This document shows positions 8,454 to 17,409 of a DNA stretch of 64,000 nt, piece after piece. Each line of letters begins with the position of its first letter. The stretch's first letter is position 1. The notes below the pieces were generated by a model. The model saw only the letters and a list, made by a program, of their open reading frames with translations, was not told where the DNA came from and ran no database searches. Source of the DNA: Kribbella solani (GTDB lineage: Bacteria > Actinomycetota > Actinomycetes > Propionibacteriales > Kribbellaceae); the NCBI RefSeq assembly GCF_014205295.1, contig NZ_JACHNF010000001.1, forward strand, positions 3,348,001 to 3,412,000, in the 5' to 3' direction. A program made the position numbers and the translations under genes.

Positions 8454-9816
8454 CGAGACACATCGAGTTGAGGCACAGCCGACGGAACCGGTGCCGGCTG
8501 AGCGAGTGCCGTCGGTGACGGTCGGACTGTTCGGTCCGCGCCGGTTGGTGAAGACGATGGCCGAAGTCGCCCAGGAGGTCGCGGAGCGGTCCGCGCACGG
8601 CGTCCGGTTCCTGTCCGGCGCCTACGACGACCAGTCCGAGGCCGAAGAGCGCTACCTGCGGCTGCGGGACCGGATCGACTCCGCGGTGTTCCCCGGTCCG
8701 TGGGTGTTCGACCTGGCGACCACTGGCCATTGGCTGACGGTCCCGTCCACGCACCTGCCTCTCACGGGCGCTGCGCTGTACGCCGCTCTGCTGCGCGCCT
8801 CACTGACCATCGAGAACGTCGACCTGACCAGAGTCAGCATCGACTCGCTGTCACAAGCCGATGTCGCCGAGGCGTACGCGGAGATCGGTCTGGACACTTC
8901 ACACGTCTACGACCTGCCGTACGAAGGTCCTGAGTCAGTAGCGAAGTTCGCGGCGTTCCACCGGCAGAAGCGCGCCACCGTGGCACTCACCACGATCCTG
9001 TCCGTCGAACGCGAGCTGCGTACGGAGGGCGTGCCCGTGCTACGCATCGCCCCGACCCGATCGAGCGTACGAGATGCGTTGGAGACCGCGGTCTTGCTGG
9101 GCCAAGGCACCAGGATGGGAGCGCACCAGCTCGCCATGATCGCGGTCCAGGTCATTCCGACTGGTGGCTCCCGTGCCGAGTCCGGTGACTACTGGCAACA
9201 GGAGCTGGCGCTGTCGACGCACCAGAAGCTGCTGTCGGAAGCACGCCAGGTCGGAGCGTCGGTAACGCGTCGGTCCGACACGCTGTTCCTCGTTACGACT
9301 ACACACGGCGCTCTGGTCCGGCTGACTGAGCAGTTCACCACCGCGCCCTTCCTAGGCGCGCTGACGGCGCAGCTTGGCGTACCGGTTGCAGTGGGCGCCG
9401 GCACTGGCCAGACTGCCCGCGCGGCCGAGGCCAACGCGCTGATGGCGGTTGAAGAGTCTGTAGCCACAGCTGGGAAGGTCGCGGTGTACCTGGACGGCGG
9501 CAGTGACCGCCTGGACCTGGAGCCCGGTCCGGCAACAGCCAACGCCGCACCAGTGGACAGTACGCCGCAGATCGACCAGCGGGCGCTGGAGATCGTCACG
9601 TCGATCGCATCCGCTATGAGTGCCACTCCGGGCCGGCAGGTGGTCGTAGACGTCGAGAGCGTGGCGGCGATCATGCAGGTCACCCAGCGGACCGGCCGCC
9701 GCATGCTGAAGGAGCTGGTAGAGGCAGGGCTGGCCTGGCCGTTGCCACCGGCCCGCTCCACCGGCGGCGGCCGCCCACGCCAGCAGTTCCGGCTACTCAC
9801 CGAAAAGCTCGACTGA
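8446..9816 (+). CDS. candidate multi-domain transcriptional regulator (sensor, cyclase-like domain, winged HTH)
   Basis: The 456-residue protein shows three parts. Residues about 15-150 begin VTVGLFGPRRLVKTMAEVA and look like a Rossmann-like sensing domain of the PrpR/receiver kind. Residues about 200-360 have a ferredoxin-like, GGDEF/GTP-cyclohydrolase-III-like pattern (QLAMIAVQVIP, TLFLVTTTHGALVRL, PVAVGAGTGQTARAAEANALMA). Residues about 380-456 form a winged helix-turn-helix (VESVAAIMQVTQRTGRRMLKELVEAG). The start was set at the ATG overlapping the amidohydrolase gene by 8 bp. Position inside the operon suggests it controls this locus, possibly at the paired palindromes at 2168 and 2289. 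Domain assignments are pattern-based and unverified. Confidence 0.55.
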   Translation: MTDETHRVEAQPTEPVPAERVPSVTVGLFGPRRLVKTMAEVAQEVAERSAHGVRFLSGAYDDQSEAEERYLRLRDRIDSAVFPGPWVFDLATTGHWLTVPSTHLPLTGAALYAALLRASLTIENVDLTRVSIDSLSQADVAEAYAEIGLDTSHVYDLPYEGPESVAKFAAFHRQKRATVALTTILSVERELRTEGVPVLRIAPTRSSVRDALETAVLLGQGTRMGAHQLAMIAVQVIPTGGSRAESGDYWQQELALSTHQKLLSEARQVGASVTRRSDTLFLVTTTHGALVRLTEQFTTAPFLGALTAQLGVPVAVGAGTGQTARAAEANALMAVEESVATAGKVAVYLDGGSDRLDLEPGPATANAAPVDSTPQIDQRALEIVTSIASAMSATPGRQVVVDVESVAAIMQVTQRTGRRMLKELVEAGLAWPLPPARSTGGGRPRQQFRLLTEKLD

Positions 9817-9830
9817 CCTTGGAGGAGTCT

Positions 9831-11126
9831 GTGCAGACACACGACCAAGCCGACCGCCTGTACGCCCGCGCACGGCAGGTGATCGCCGGTGGAGTCTCCA
9901 GTGATGCACGGCGCGCGGACCGCCCGCTCTTCGTGGACCACGCACTCGGCGCGGAGCTGTGGGACGTGGACGGCAACCGCTACCTCGACTACGTCCTCGG
10001 TCAAGGCCCCAACCTGCTCGGCCACGCCGCACCGCTCGTCGCGGACGCGGTGTCTGCCCAAGTACGCCGCGGTGTCGCGTACGCCGCGCAGCATGAGCTG
10101 GAGGCACAGGTGGCTGAGCGCCTGTGCGCGATGGTCCCGGCGGCCGAGCTGGTTCGCTTCAACAGCGTCGGGTCGGAAGCAGTACACGGCGCACTCCGTC
10201 TGGCCCGCGGGCACACCGGACGGCCGAAGGTGGTGAAGTTCGAGGGCAACTACCACGGCTGGCTCGACCCAGTGCTGTACAGCGTCCACCCGGACCTGAC
10301 ACTCGCCGGAGACGCACAGCACCCCACCGCGGTCGGCGGCACGGCAGGCCAGCCACGGCATGACGCGGATGACCTGATTGTCCTTCCGTACAACGACCTT
10401 CCGGCTGTTGCCGACCTGCTGGAGCAGTGCGGTGACGAGGTCGCTGCCGTCATCCTCGAACCGCTGCTCTGCAACACCGGCTGCATCACACCGAAGCCCG
10501 GCTACCTCGAAGGACTACGCGAGCTCACCAGCCAGTACGGTGCGTTGCTGATCTTCGACGAGATCATCTCCGGCTTCCGCGTCGCTCCGGGTGGCGCGGG
10601 CGAGCTGTTCGGCGTCGTACCCGATCTGGCCGCGTTCGGTAAGGCGATGGCCGGCGGGATGCAGGTGTCCGCACTGGCCGGTTCGGCCGAGGTGATGGGG
10701 ACCATTGCCGACGGCAAGGTTGCGCACGCCGGGACCTTCAACTCGCACCCGGTGGCGATGGCGGCTGCCGATGCGGTGCTGCGCCGACTGGACAAGCACC
10801 GCGACGACATCTACCCGCCGCTGATCGCCACTGGGCAACGGCTGATGGCAGGACTACGTACCGCGGCCGCGCGGCACGGCGTACCGCTGCTGGTCGACGG
10901 TCCCGGTCCGGTGTTCCAGACCTACATCACCGACCAGCAGGCGGTCACCGACTACCGCTCGTTTGCCGGCTGCGACCGGGCCGCGATGGCTCGGTTCCAC
11001 GCCGGGTTGTTCGCTGCTGGGATCAGCATCGTCCCGCGTGGGCTGTGGTTCCTGTCCACCGAGCACACCGCTGACCAGGTCGACGAGACTATCGCGGTAG
11101 CAGATTCAGTGCTTTCTTCCCTGTAG
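9831..11126 (+). CDS. class III aminotransferase (glutamate-1-semialdehyde 2,1-aminomutase-like)
   Basis: This 431-residue fold-type I PLP enzyme carries the class III hallmarks: RFNSVGSEAVHGALRLAR, the LLIFDEIISGFR aspartate near residue 245, and the PLP lysine K271 in FGKAMAGG. The sequence is closest in pattern to glutamate-1-semialdehyde aminomutases, but the metabolic setting argues against haem synthesis. A GTG at 9831 is taken as the start because GGAGGAG lies 3 bases upstream; a TTG at 9819 lacks a ribosome site. It would aminate or isomerise an oxidised sugar product of the locus. The 3' end overlaps the convergent hydrolase gene by 38 bp. Confidence 0.85.
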   Translation: MQTHDQADRLYARARQVIAGGVSSDARRADRPLFVDHALGAELWDVDGNRYLDYVLGQGPNLLGHAAPLVADAVSAQVRRGVAYAAQHELEAQVAERLCAMVPAAELVRFNSVGSEAVHGALRLARGHTGRPKVVKFEGNYHGWLDPVLYSVHPDLTLAGDAQHPTAVGGTAGQPRHDADDLIVLPYNDLPAVADLLEQCGDEVAAVILEPLLCNTGCITPKPGYLEGLRELTSQYGALLIFDEIISGFRVAPGGAGELFGVVPDLAAFGKAMAGGMQVSALAGSAEVMGTIADGKVAHAGTFNSHPVAMAAADAVLRRLDKHRDDIYPPLIATGQRLMAGLRTAAARHGVPLLVDGPGPVFQTYITDQQAVTDYRSFAGCDRAAMARFHAGLFAAGISIVPRGLWFLSTEHTADQVDETIAVADSVLSSL

Positions 11127-12732
11127 GCAGTGGGTCGAAGGGCTTGCGGTCCTGGTTGCAGGTCGAGCCGTCAGCCGGCGCCTTCAGGTCAACCAGGTAC
11201 TCGGTGGTGATCCGGTCGGCGCAGGCGCTCTTCAGGAGCGTCGTGTGACCCCAGCCCTCGACCGTGACCATCCGCGCGTCCGGCCACAGGTCGGCGTACG
11301 GACGGGTCGCCTCGTACGGCGTCGCCGGGTCATGCCGAGTGCCGAAGACCAGGACCGGCTGCTTCACCTTGTTCGGCCACGGTCCGAGGAACGCGTCGGT
11401 GTCCTTGAGACCGAAGAACTCGCACTGCACACCGACCCAGGCCCGGTAGCTGCCGAAGTGCGGGGCACGACGGTCAGCGGCGGCGGCGTACGCCGGGTAC
11501 GCGAGCGGGCGACCGGACTGCTTCGCCTCGATGCACGGCTGGAGCACCGTGCCGAACGACGTGGTGTATTCCTCCTTACGGCGATTCCACTCGATCAACG
11601 TCCGCGGCGCCTTGGCGGCAGACTTGGCCTTCGCCTGGTTCGGGTTCGCCAGCTGTGCCCACATCTCGGCGAGACCTGCGAAGCCGGCCGGGTCGTACAG
11701 GTTGGAGAAGGTGATCGCCACCGCGAGCGCGTACGTCACCTTCACCGTCGAACCGTCCGGCATCGGGACGTCCACCGGGTGCGTCTTCAACCGGGCGAAC
11801 GTGCTCTCGACAACGGTCTTCGGGTCACCGAGCTGGTTCAGCGCACAGTTCGCGCCCGCTTTCTTGCACTCGGCAAGGAACTGCTCGTACGTGTCCGAAG
11901 CACCTTCGCCCTGCTTCAGGCGTACGCCGACCGGGTTCTTGTCACCGTTCGATCCGGAGTACCACTCGGGGCTCAACGTGCCGTCGAGGACGAGCGCGCG
12001 GACGTTGTTCGGGAACAGTTTCGCGTACGTCGCGCCCAGGTATGTCCCGTACGAGTACCCGGCGTACGTCAGCTTGGCGTCACCGACCGCCTGCCGGAGC
12101 AGATCCATGTCCCGCGCCACGTTCGCGGTCGAGAAGTGCGCGAGCCGATCGGGCGACGTCGTCTGGCAATGCGCCGCCAGCTTCGCCGCGTCCACGATGA
12201 ACTGGCGTTCTTCCTTCGCCCCGACCGGGAACGGCGGCATCCCCGCGGTCGCCTTCGCCTCCTCGGCCGCCGTCGGGTAACAGGTGACCGGGTCCGAATG
12301 GCCGACCCCACGCGGATCAAAGCCGAGGATGTCGAACTTCGCCCGCAGTTCGGGCGTGTACGCCACCTGCGCGGCCTGCTGCACGAAGTCGACGCCGGAA
12401 CCGCCCGGGCCGCCGGGGTTCGTGAACAGGGTGCCGACCTTGTGCGCCGGGTCGGCGGCCGGCAGCCGGGTCAGCGCGATCGTGGTGGTCGCGCCACGCG
12501 GGTTGTCGTAGTCGGTCGGGACCTCGACGGACGCGCACTGGAACGGCTTCAGCTTCGGATCGGTACCACAACTGCCCCACGCGATCACCGGAACGTTCGG
12601 CTGCCTGGTCTGCGCGGGACCCTTGGCCTGCGCGGGACCCTTGGCCTGCGCGACGGCGGCCGTTATCGGGGCCAGCAGCACCAGCGCCACACCGGCCGCA
12701 GACAGTCTTCGAAGAACTCTTCTGGGCGTCAT
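11089..12732 (-). CDS. secreted alpha/beta-hydrolase, tripeptidyl aminopeptidase (SlpD/TAP type)
   Basis: The 547-residue protein begins with a Sec signal (MTPRRVLRRLSAAGVALVLLAP). The oxyanion segment TNPGGPGGSG (about 104-113), the nucleophile elbow AGYSYGTYLG with Ser227, an aspartate in VFGTRHDP and the histidine in VEGWGHTT make a complete triad. Length and the C-terminal TAP-like region fit the actinobacterial tripeptidyl-aminopeptidase family, which trims N-terminal tripeptides from secreted proteins. The signal region contains a duplicated AKGPAQ hexapeptide from an 18-bp direct repeat at 12616-12651. It converges on the aminotransferase gene and overlaps its end by 38 bp. Confidence 0.88.
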   Translation of the reverse strand: MTPRRVLRRLSAAGVALVLLAPITAAVAQAKGPAQAKGPAQTRQPNVPVIAWGSCGTDPKLKPFQCASVEVPTDYDNPRGATTTIALTRLPAADPAHKVGTLFTNPGGPGGSGVDFVQQAAQVAYTPELRAKFDILGFDPRGVGHSDPVTCYPTAAEEAKATAGMPPFPVGAKEERQFIVDAAKLAAHCQTTSPDRLAHFSTANVARDMDLLRQAVGDAKLTYAGYSYGTYLGATYAKLFPNNVRALVLDGTLSPEWYSGSNGDKNPVGVRLKQGEGASDTYEQFLAECKKAGANCALNQLGDPKTVVESTFARLKTHPVDVPMPDGSTVKVTYALAVAITFSNLYDPAGFAGLAEMWAQLANPNQAKAKSAAKAPRTLIEWNRRKEEYTTSFGTVLQPCIEAKQSGRPLAYPAYAAAADRRAPHFGSYRAWVGVQCEFFGLKDTDAFLGPWPNKVKQPVLVFGTRHDPATPYEATRPYADLWPDARMVTVEGWGHTTLLKSACADRITTEYLVDLKAPADGSTCNQDRKPFDPLPTGKKALNLLPR

Positions 12733-12781
12733 GGCACCGACCGTAGGCGGCCGGCCACTCCGAGCGCGTCCACCACGAGAA

Positions 12782-12820
12782 GGAGGCCGGGTCTCCGCCG
12801 TTCAGCGGACCCCGGCCTCC
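12782..12820 (-). terminator. hairpin downstream of clpX
   Basis: GGAGGCCGGG and CCCGGCCTCC form a 10-bp perfect stem, with a further CCGC/GCGG pair inside the loop. It lies 16 bp past the clpX stop codon. There is no clear T-run, so termination strength is uncertain. Confidence 0.6.
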
Positions 12821-12835
12821 GTCACGAGACTTCCG

Positions 12836-14131
12836 TCAGGCGCTCTTCTCCCGGCGGTCCCGCTTGCGCTCGATCTGCTCGCGCGGAATCAGCGTCGGGT
12901 TCACGTTCTCCAGCACCACGTCGCCGGTGACGACCACCTTGGCGACATCGTCACGGCTCGGCACCTCGTACATGACGTTCAGGAGGACTTCCTCCATGAT
13001 CGCCCGCAGGCCACGGGCGCCGGTGCCGCGCAGCAGCGCCTGGTCCGCGATCGCCTCGACCGCGTCGTCGGTGAACTCCAGCTCGACGTTGTCGATCTCG
13101 AACAGCCGCCGGTACTGCTTGACCAGCGCGTTCTTCGGCTCGGACAGGATCTTGATCAGCGCGTCGCGGTCCAGCGGCGACACCGTCGTGATCACCGGCA
13201 ACCGGCCGATGAACTCCGGGATCAGACCGAACTTGAGCAGGTCCTCCGGCATCACGTCGGCGTACCCGCCGAGCTCCTTCGGCTTCTCCGGCTCGCGCGA
13301 GGTGTTGAAGCCGAGCGTCTTCTTGCCGACCCGCTGCTCGACCATGTGGTCGAGCCCGGCGAACGCACCACCGACGATGAACAGCACGTTGGTGGTGTCG
13401 ATCTGGATGAACTCCTGGTGCGGGTGCTTACGGCCACCCTGCGGCGGCACGCTCGCGGTGGTGCCTTCCAGGATCTTCAGCAGCGCCTGCTGGACACCTT
13501 CACCGGAGACATCGCGGGTGATCGACGGGTTCTCGCTCTTGCGGGCGATCTTGTCGACCTCGTCGATGTAGATGATCCCGGTCTCGGCCTTCTTCACGTC
13601 GTAGTCCGCGGCCTGGATCAGCTTCAGCAGGATGTTCTCCACATCCTCGCCGACATACCCGGCCTCGGTCAGCGCGGTCGCGTCCGCGATCGCGAACGGG
13701 ACGTTCAGCATCCGGGCGAGGGTCTGCGCCAGGTACGTCTTGCCGCAGCCGGTCGGGCCGATCAGCAGGATGTTCGACTTGGCCAGCTCCACCGCCTCGT
13801 CCTTGGCGTGCCGCCCCGCGCTGGACGAACCCTGACCGTCCCGGACCCGCTTGTAGTGGTTGTACACCGCCACCGCGAGCGCCTTCTTGGCCACGTCCTG
13901 ACCGACGACGTACGCGTTGAGGAAGTCGTAGATCTCCCGCGGCTTCGGCAGCTCGGTGAGTCCGACCTCGGAGCCCTCGTTCAGCTCCTCCTCGATGATC
14001 TCGTTACAGAGATCGATGCATTCGTCGCAGATGTAAACGCCGGGACCGGCGATGAGCTTCTTGACCTGCTTCTGACTCTTGCCGCAGAACGAGCACTTGA
14101 GCAGGTCGCCGCCGTCACCAATGCGTGCCAC
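12836..14131 (-). CDS. clpX: ATP-dependent Clp protease ATP-binding subunit ClpX
   Basis: The 431-residue AAA+ unfoldase has the N-terminal zinc-binding domain with cysteines 13, 16, 35 and 38 (CSFC and CDEC). The Walker A GPTGCGKT (about 125-132), Walker [12 protein letters not shown] and the pore loop [10 protein letters not shown] are intact. It recognises tagged substrates and feeds them to the ClpP chamber. It lies downstream of clpP2 and clpP1 on the same strand, separated by a hairpin, so it may have its own promoter in the 158-bp gap. In M. tuberculosis clpX is also downstream of clpP2 but separated by two genes. Confidence 0.98.
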   Translation of the reverse strand: MARIGDGGDLLKCSFCGKSQKQVKKLIAGPGVYICDECIDLCNEIIEEELNEGSEVGLTELPKPREIYDFLNAYVVGQDVAKKALAVAVYNHYKRVRDGQGSSSAGRHAKDEAVELAKSNILLIGPTGCGKTYLAQTLARMLNVPFAIADATALTEAGYVGEDVENILLKLIQAADYDVKKAETGIIYIDEVDKIARKSENPSITRDVSGEGVQQALLKILEGTTASVPPQGGRKHPHQEFIQIDTTNVLFIVGGAFAGLDHMVEQRVGKKTLGFNTSREPEKPKELGGYADVMPEDLLKFGLIPEFIGRLPVITTVSPLDRDALIKILSEPKNALVKQYRRLFEIDNVELEFTDDAVEAIADQALLRGTGARGLRAIMEEVLLNVMYEVPSRDDVAKVVVTGDVVLENVNPTLIPREQIERKRDRREKSA

Positions 14132-14191
14132 CGGGACAGATCCCTTCTATGCGCAGTCGGACCGATTTCGACGGTACCCCGTCCGGGGCCC

Positions 14192-14234
14192 AAAAACCGC
14201 GCTCGCCACCAGCTTGTGACTACGCCGGTGGCGA
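14192..14234 (-). terminator. Rho-independent terminator after clpP2
   Basis: On the minus strand TCGCCACC and GGTGGCGA form a stem (14234-14203), followed by GCGCGG and a TTTTT run at 14196-14192. This is the clearest intrinsic terminator in the window and should separate clpP1P2 from clpX. Confidence 0.75.
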
Positions 14235-14289
14235 ACGCGTCAGGCCCTTGACAGCCCGCCGAAGCGGCTGGGCCGGTTTTCGAACTCGT

Positions 14290-14901
14290 TCAGACGCCGG
14301 CCGGAACCGGGGTCTTCAGAGTCTGCAGGACATCGTCGATCAGGCCGTACTCGATCGCCTGCTCCGCCGTGAGGAACTTGTCCCGCTCGATGTCCCGGGA
14401 CACCTCCTCGTGCGACTTGCCGCTGGCGTCGGCGAGCATCTTCTCCAGCAGCGCGCGCAGCCGGAGGATCTCGTTCGCCTGGATCTCGATGTCACTCGAC
14501 TGGCCGTAGGTGCCCTCGGTGGCCGGCTGGTGGATGATGATCCGGCTGTTCGGCAGCGCCAGCCGCTTGCCCGGCGTACCGGCCGCGAGCAGCACCGCGG
14601 CGGCCGAGGCGGCCTGACCGAGGCACACCGTCTGGACGTCCGGCTTGATGTACCGGACGGTGTCGTAGATCGCGGTCAGCGCTGTGAACGAGCCGCCCGG
14701 GGAGTTGATGTAGATGCTGATGTCGCGGTCGGAGTCCATCGACTGCAGGCAGAGCAGCTGCGCCATCACCGCGTTCGCGATCTCGTCGGTGATCGGCGTA
14801 CCGAGGAAGATGATCCGGTCCTCGAACAGCTTGGTGTAGGGGTCGATCCGGCGCATGCCGTACGACGTGCGCTCCTCCCACTGCGGGATGAAGTAGTTCA
14901 T
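14290..14901 (-). CDS. clpP2: ATP-dependent Clp protease proteolytic subunit ClpP2
   Basis: The 203-residue serine protease subunit has the triad Ser99 (GQAAS), His124 (IIHQP) and Asp174 (ERDKF). Its N-terminus (MNYFIPQWEERTSYGM) and LAAGTPGKR segment match the ClpP2 type of actinobacteria. ClpP1 and ClpP2 form a mixed tetradecamer with ClpX or ClpC. The gene lies 29 bp after clpP1, so the pair is one operon. Confidence 0.97.
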   Translation of the reverse strand: MNYFIPQWEERTSYGMRRIDPYTKLFEDRIIFLGTPITDEIANAVMAQLLCLQSMDSDRDISIYINSPGGSFTALTAIYDTVRYIKPDVQTVCLGQAASAAAVLLAAGTPGKRLALPNSRIIIHQPATEGTYGQSSDIEIQANEILRLRALLEKMLADASGKSHEEVSRDIERDKFLTAEQAIEYGLIDDVLQTLKTPVPAGV

Positions 14902-14930
14902 GGTGCGTCCTTAACTGACGGAGTGGGAGA

Positions 14931-15554
14931 TCAGGAGTTCGGGCTGCCGGAGGTCAGCTGGGCGGCGCTGGCCACGACGTGGTCGATGAAGCCGTAGTCC
15001 TTGGCCGCGTCGGCGGTGAACCAGCGGTCCCGGTCGGCGTCGTTCTCGACCTGCTCCAGCGGCTGGCCGGTGTGCTCGGCGATCAGCTTGAACAGCTGCG
15101 CCTTGATGTGCAGCGACTGCTCGGCCTGAATCTTGATGTCCGAAGCCGTTCCACCCATACCGCCGGACGGCTGGTGCATCATGATCCGCGCGTGCGGCAG
15201 CGCGTAGCGCTTGTTCTTCGCGCCGGCGCAGAGCAGGAACTGACCCATCGAGGCGGCCAGGCCCATCCCGACGGTGGCGACGTCGTTGGAGATCCACTGC
15301 ATCGTGTCGTAGATCGCCATGCCGGAGTCCACCGAGCCACCCGGCGAGTTGATGTACAGCCAGATGTCCTGGTTGGGGTCCTCGGCGTTGAGGAGCAGCA
15401 TCTGCGCGCAGATCGCGTTCGCGTTGTCGTCGCGAACCTCGGACCCCAGGAAGATGATCCGGTTCTGCAGCAGGCGCTGGTAGATGTGGTCGTCGAGTCC
15501 GCCGGATCCGTTGCCGCCCGCGGCTTTGGGGCTGGCTGCAAATGTCTCGTTCAC
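14931..15554 (-). CDS. clpP1: ATP-dependent Clp protease proteolytic subunit ClpP1
   Basis: The 207-residue subunit has Ser102 (GLAASMG), His127 (MMHQP) and Asp176 (DRDRW) as its likely triad. A glycine-rich leader of about 20 residues ([10 protein letters not shown]) precedes the core and is probably processed. The start codon is GTG. An out-of-frame ATG lies 15 bp upstream and its TGA overlaps the GTG, making a possible four-codon leader peptide. A ClgR-like box is centred about 60 bp upstream. Confidence 0.96.
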   Translation of the reverse strand: MNETFAASPKAAGGNGSGGLDDHIYQRLLQNRIIFLGSEVRDDNANAICAQMLLLNAEDPNQDIWLYINSPGGSVDSGMAIYDTMQWISNDVATVGMGLAASMGQFLLCAGAKNKRYALPHARIMMHQPSGGMGGTASDIKIQAEQSLHIKAQLFKLIAEHTGQPLEQVENDADRDRWFTADAAKDYGFIDHVVASAAQLTSGSPNS

Positions 15555-15604
15555 GAACCCGACATTACTGGTCGGCGGCGACAGACCTAAGGCTGGGCCG
15601 GAGG

Positions 15605-15622
15605 TGTTCGCTCACGGCGCAT
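15605..15622. promoter_or_regulatory. ClgR-like operator upstream of clpP1P2
   Basis: The sequence CGC-TCACG-GCG at 15609-15619, preceded by TGTT, fits the published actinobacterial ClgR consensus (WNNWCGCYNANRGCG) at its core positions. ClgR activates clp genes in Corynebacterium, Streptomyces and mycobacteria. It is centred 60 bp upstream of the clpP1 start and just above a plausible -10, which suits an activator. No clgR gene is in the window. Confidence 0.65.
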
Positions 15623-15884
15623 CGCGGGTGATTCACCAGCCGCAGAGAACCACGGACCCGGGCTCCTCGGCCGCCGCGGCGGCCGTCCCTCCGGCCGCTG
15701 CCTCGGGCGCTGTTCCGGGTGCTCCCGGTTTCGGTGCTTGGCGGCGCCCAGGATGCTCCTGGTCCACCAGCACCTCTGGCTCCTGCAACAGCGCGGCCAC
15801 ACCGGTCCCTTCGGTTGGAAATCGATTCACCGTCCACCGTAGGCGGTCCAGCCGACAGTTTCTTCTCAACCGGTTCGCGAAATG

Positions 15885-15925
15885 CGTACGGCCCGGAATC
15901 CCGCGATGGGGTCCCGGGCCGTACG
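15885..15925 (-). terminator. tig terminator hairpin
   Basis: A 12-bp perfect stem (CGTACGGCCCGG with CCGGGCCGTACG) surrounds a 17-base loop, ten bases past the tig stop codon. A short TTT follows on the minus strand (GCATTTCG). Confidence 0.7.
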
Positions 15926-15934
15926 GCGGACTGC

Positions 15935-17332
15935 TCAGGCCTTCGCGGGCTCCGCGACCGGGGCCTCGGTGTTCTCGGCGTCGGCGTCGGCGGCCTCCGG
16001 GTCGGCGTAGGTGCCGTCCGGCTGCAGCGTCTTCAGCTCGACCGTGTTGCCGGAGCCGTCGGTGACCTTGGCGTTCTCGACCAGGTACGCGAGCGCCTTG
16101 CCGCGGACGACCTCGGAGACCAGGCTCGGGACCAGGTTGTTCTCCACCGCGTGCTGGGCGAACTGGTCCGGCGAGACACCGGAACGCTGCGCGTGCCGGA
16201 CGATGTGCTCGGTGAGCTCCTGGTCGTTCACGCTCAGCTCCTGCTGCTCGGCCACCAGGTCGAGCACGAACTGCGCCTTGATGGCGTCCTCGGAGCGCTT
16301 CTTCAGGTCCTCGTCGAACTCTTCCTGGGACTGCTCCTCACCCTCGAGGAACTGCTCCATGGTCATCCCGGAGTACCCGAGCTGCTGCTCCAGGTTCTCC
16401 TTGCGGGCGGCCAGCTCGTCGGTCAGCAGACCGTCCGGCACCGGCACGTCGACCAGGGTGAGGATCTTCTCCAGGACCGCGTCCCGCGCCTCGCCAGCCT
16501 GCTCGAGCCGCTTGCCGCGCTCCAGCCGGGTCTGCACGTCCGCCTTCAGCTCGTCGGCGGTGTCGAACTCCGACGCGGTCTGCGCGAACTCGTCGTCGAA
16601 CTCCGGGAGCTCCTGCTCCTTGACCGCGGTCACGGTCACCTCGACGTCGACGTCCTCGCCCTTCAGCGAACCGCCGACCAGCTGGGTGACGAAGGTCTTC
16701 TTCTCGCCGGCGCTCAGGCCGATGACCGCCTCGTCCAGGCCGTCGAGCAGCTGACCGCTGCCGACCTGGTACGACAGGCCGGTCGCCTGTGCCTCCTCGA
16801 CCTTCTCGCCGTCCTTGCTGGCGGACAGGTCAAGGGTGATGAAGTCCTTGTCGGCGGTCGCGCGCTCGACCGGGTTCAGCGAGCCGAACCGCTGCCGCAG
16901 CGACTCGATCTGCTCGTCCACCTCGGAGTCGGAGATGGCGATGTCCTCGACCGACGCCTCCAGGCCCTCCAGGTCCGGCAGGGTGATCTCCGGACGGACC
17001 TCGACCTCGGCGGAGAACTGCAGACTCTCCTTGTCGTTGAAGTCGGTCACGTCGACCTCGGGCCGGCCGATCGCCTTCACCTGGTTGTCGCTGACCGCCT
17101 GCGAGTAAAGCTTCGGGAGCGCGTCGTTGATCGCCTCCTCGAGCACCGGGCCACGGCCCACCCGCTGGTCGATCACCTGCGGCGGGATCTTGCCCTTGCG
17201 GAAGCCCGGCACGACGATCTGCTGACCGATGCTCTTGTACGCCGCGTCGAGGCTCGGCTTGAGCTCCTCGAACGGCACCTCGACGATGAGCTTGACCTTG
17301 GTCGGGCTCAAGGACTCGACGGTGCTCTTCAC
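15935..17332 (-). CDS. tig: trigger factor (ribosome-associated chaperone/prolyl isomerase)
   Basis: The 465-residue protein has all three trigger-factor parts: the ribosome-binding domain with the signature GFRKGKIP (about 44-51), an FKBP-like domain (about 160-245), and a long C-terminal helical domain. The tail after residue 430 is acidic and alanine-rich, usual for actinobacteria. The start is GTG with AAGGAG about ten bases upstream. It sits directly upstream of clpP1P2, the conserved tig-clpP-clpX order, linking folding and proteolysis. Confidence 0.97.
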   Translation of the reverse strand: MKSTVESLSPTKVKLIVEVPFEELKPSLDAAYKSIGQQIVVPGFRKGKIPPQVIDQRVGRGPVLEEAINDALPKLYSQAVSDNQVKAIGRPEVDVTDFNDKESLQFSAEVEVRPEITLPDLEGLEASVEDIAISDSEVDEQIESLRQRFGSLNPVERATADKDFITLDLSASKDGEKVEEAQATGLSYQVGSGQLLDGLDEAVIGLSAGEKKTFVTQLVGGSLKGEDVDVEVTVTAVKEQELPEFDDEFAQTASEFDTADELKADVQTRLERGKRLEQAGEARDAVLEKILTLVDVPVPDGLLTDELAARKENLEQQLGYSGMTMEQFLEGEEQSQEEFDEDLKKRSEDAIKAQFVLDLVAEQQELSVNDQELTEHIVRHAQRSGVSPDQFAQHAVENNLVPSLVSEVVRGKALAYLVENAKVTDGSGNTVELKTLQPDGTYADPEAADADAENTEAPVAEPAKA

Positions 17333-17409
17333 GGTGGCGGTTCTCCTTGATTCGGTGACATGGTGCGACGCCGGACAGCCGACGCCACAGCCGGTACTGC
17401 ACGGGGTTG

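Larger units (their letters stand above)
15555..15934. other. clpP1 promoter region and tig 3' region
   Basis: This 380-bp gap between tig and clpP1 holds the tig terminator hairpin (15885-15925) at one end and the clpP1 control region at the other. The middle contains several short GC-rich frames, but none has a ribosome site or a recognisable product. A weak -10 (TTAGGT on the minus strand, 15590-15585) lies between the ClgR-like box and the gene. Confidence 0.6.

Noticed and set aside
9831..11126. hemL, haem biosynthesis
   Set aside because: The similarity is to the fold and the class; its operon is catabolic and no other haem-pathway gene is in the window.
11245..12930. A 561-codon plus-strand frame opposite the tripeptidyl peptidase gene
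   Set aside because: Shadow frame rich in Arg; the minus-strand gene has a signal peptide and full triad.
15484..16065. Short genes between tig and clpP1
   Set aside because: They have no ribosome site, no recognisable product and overlap the tig terminator and clpP promoter features.
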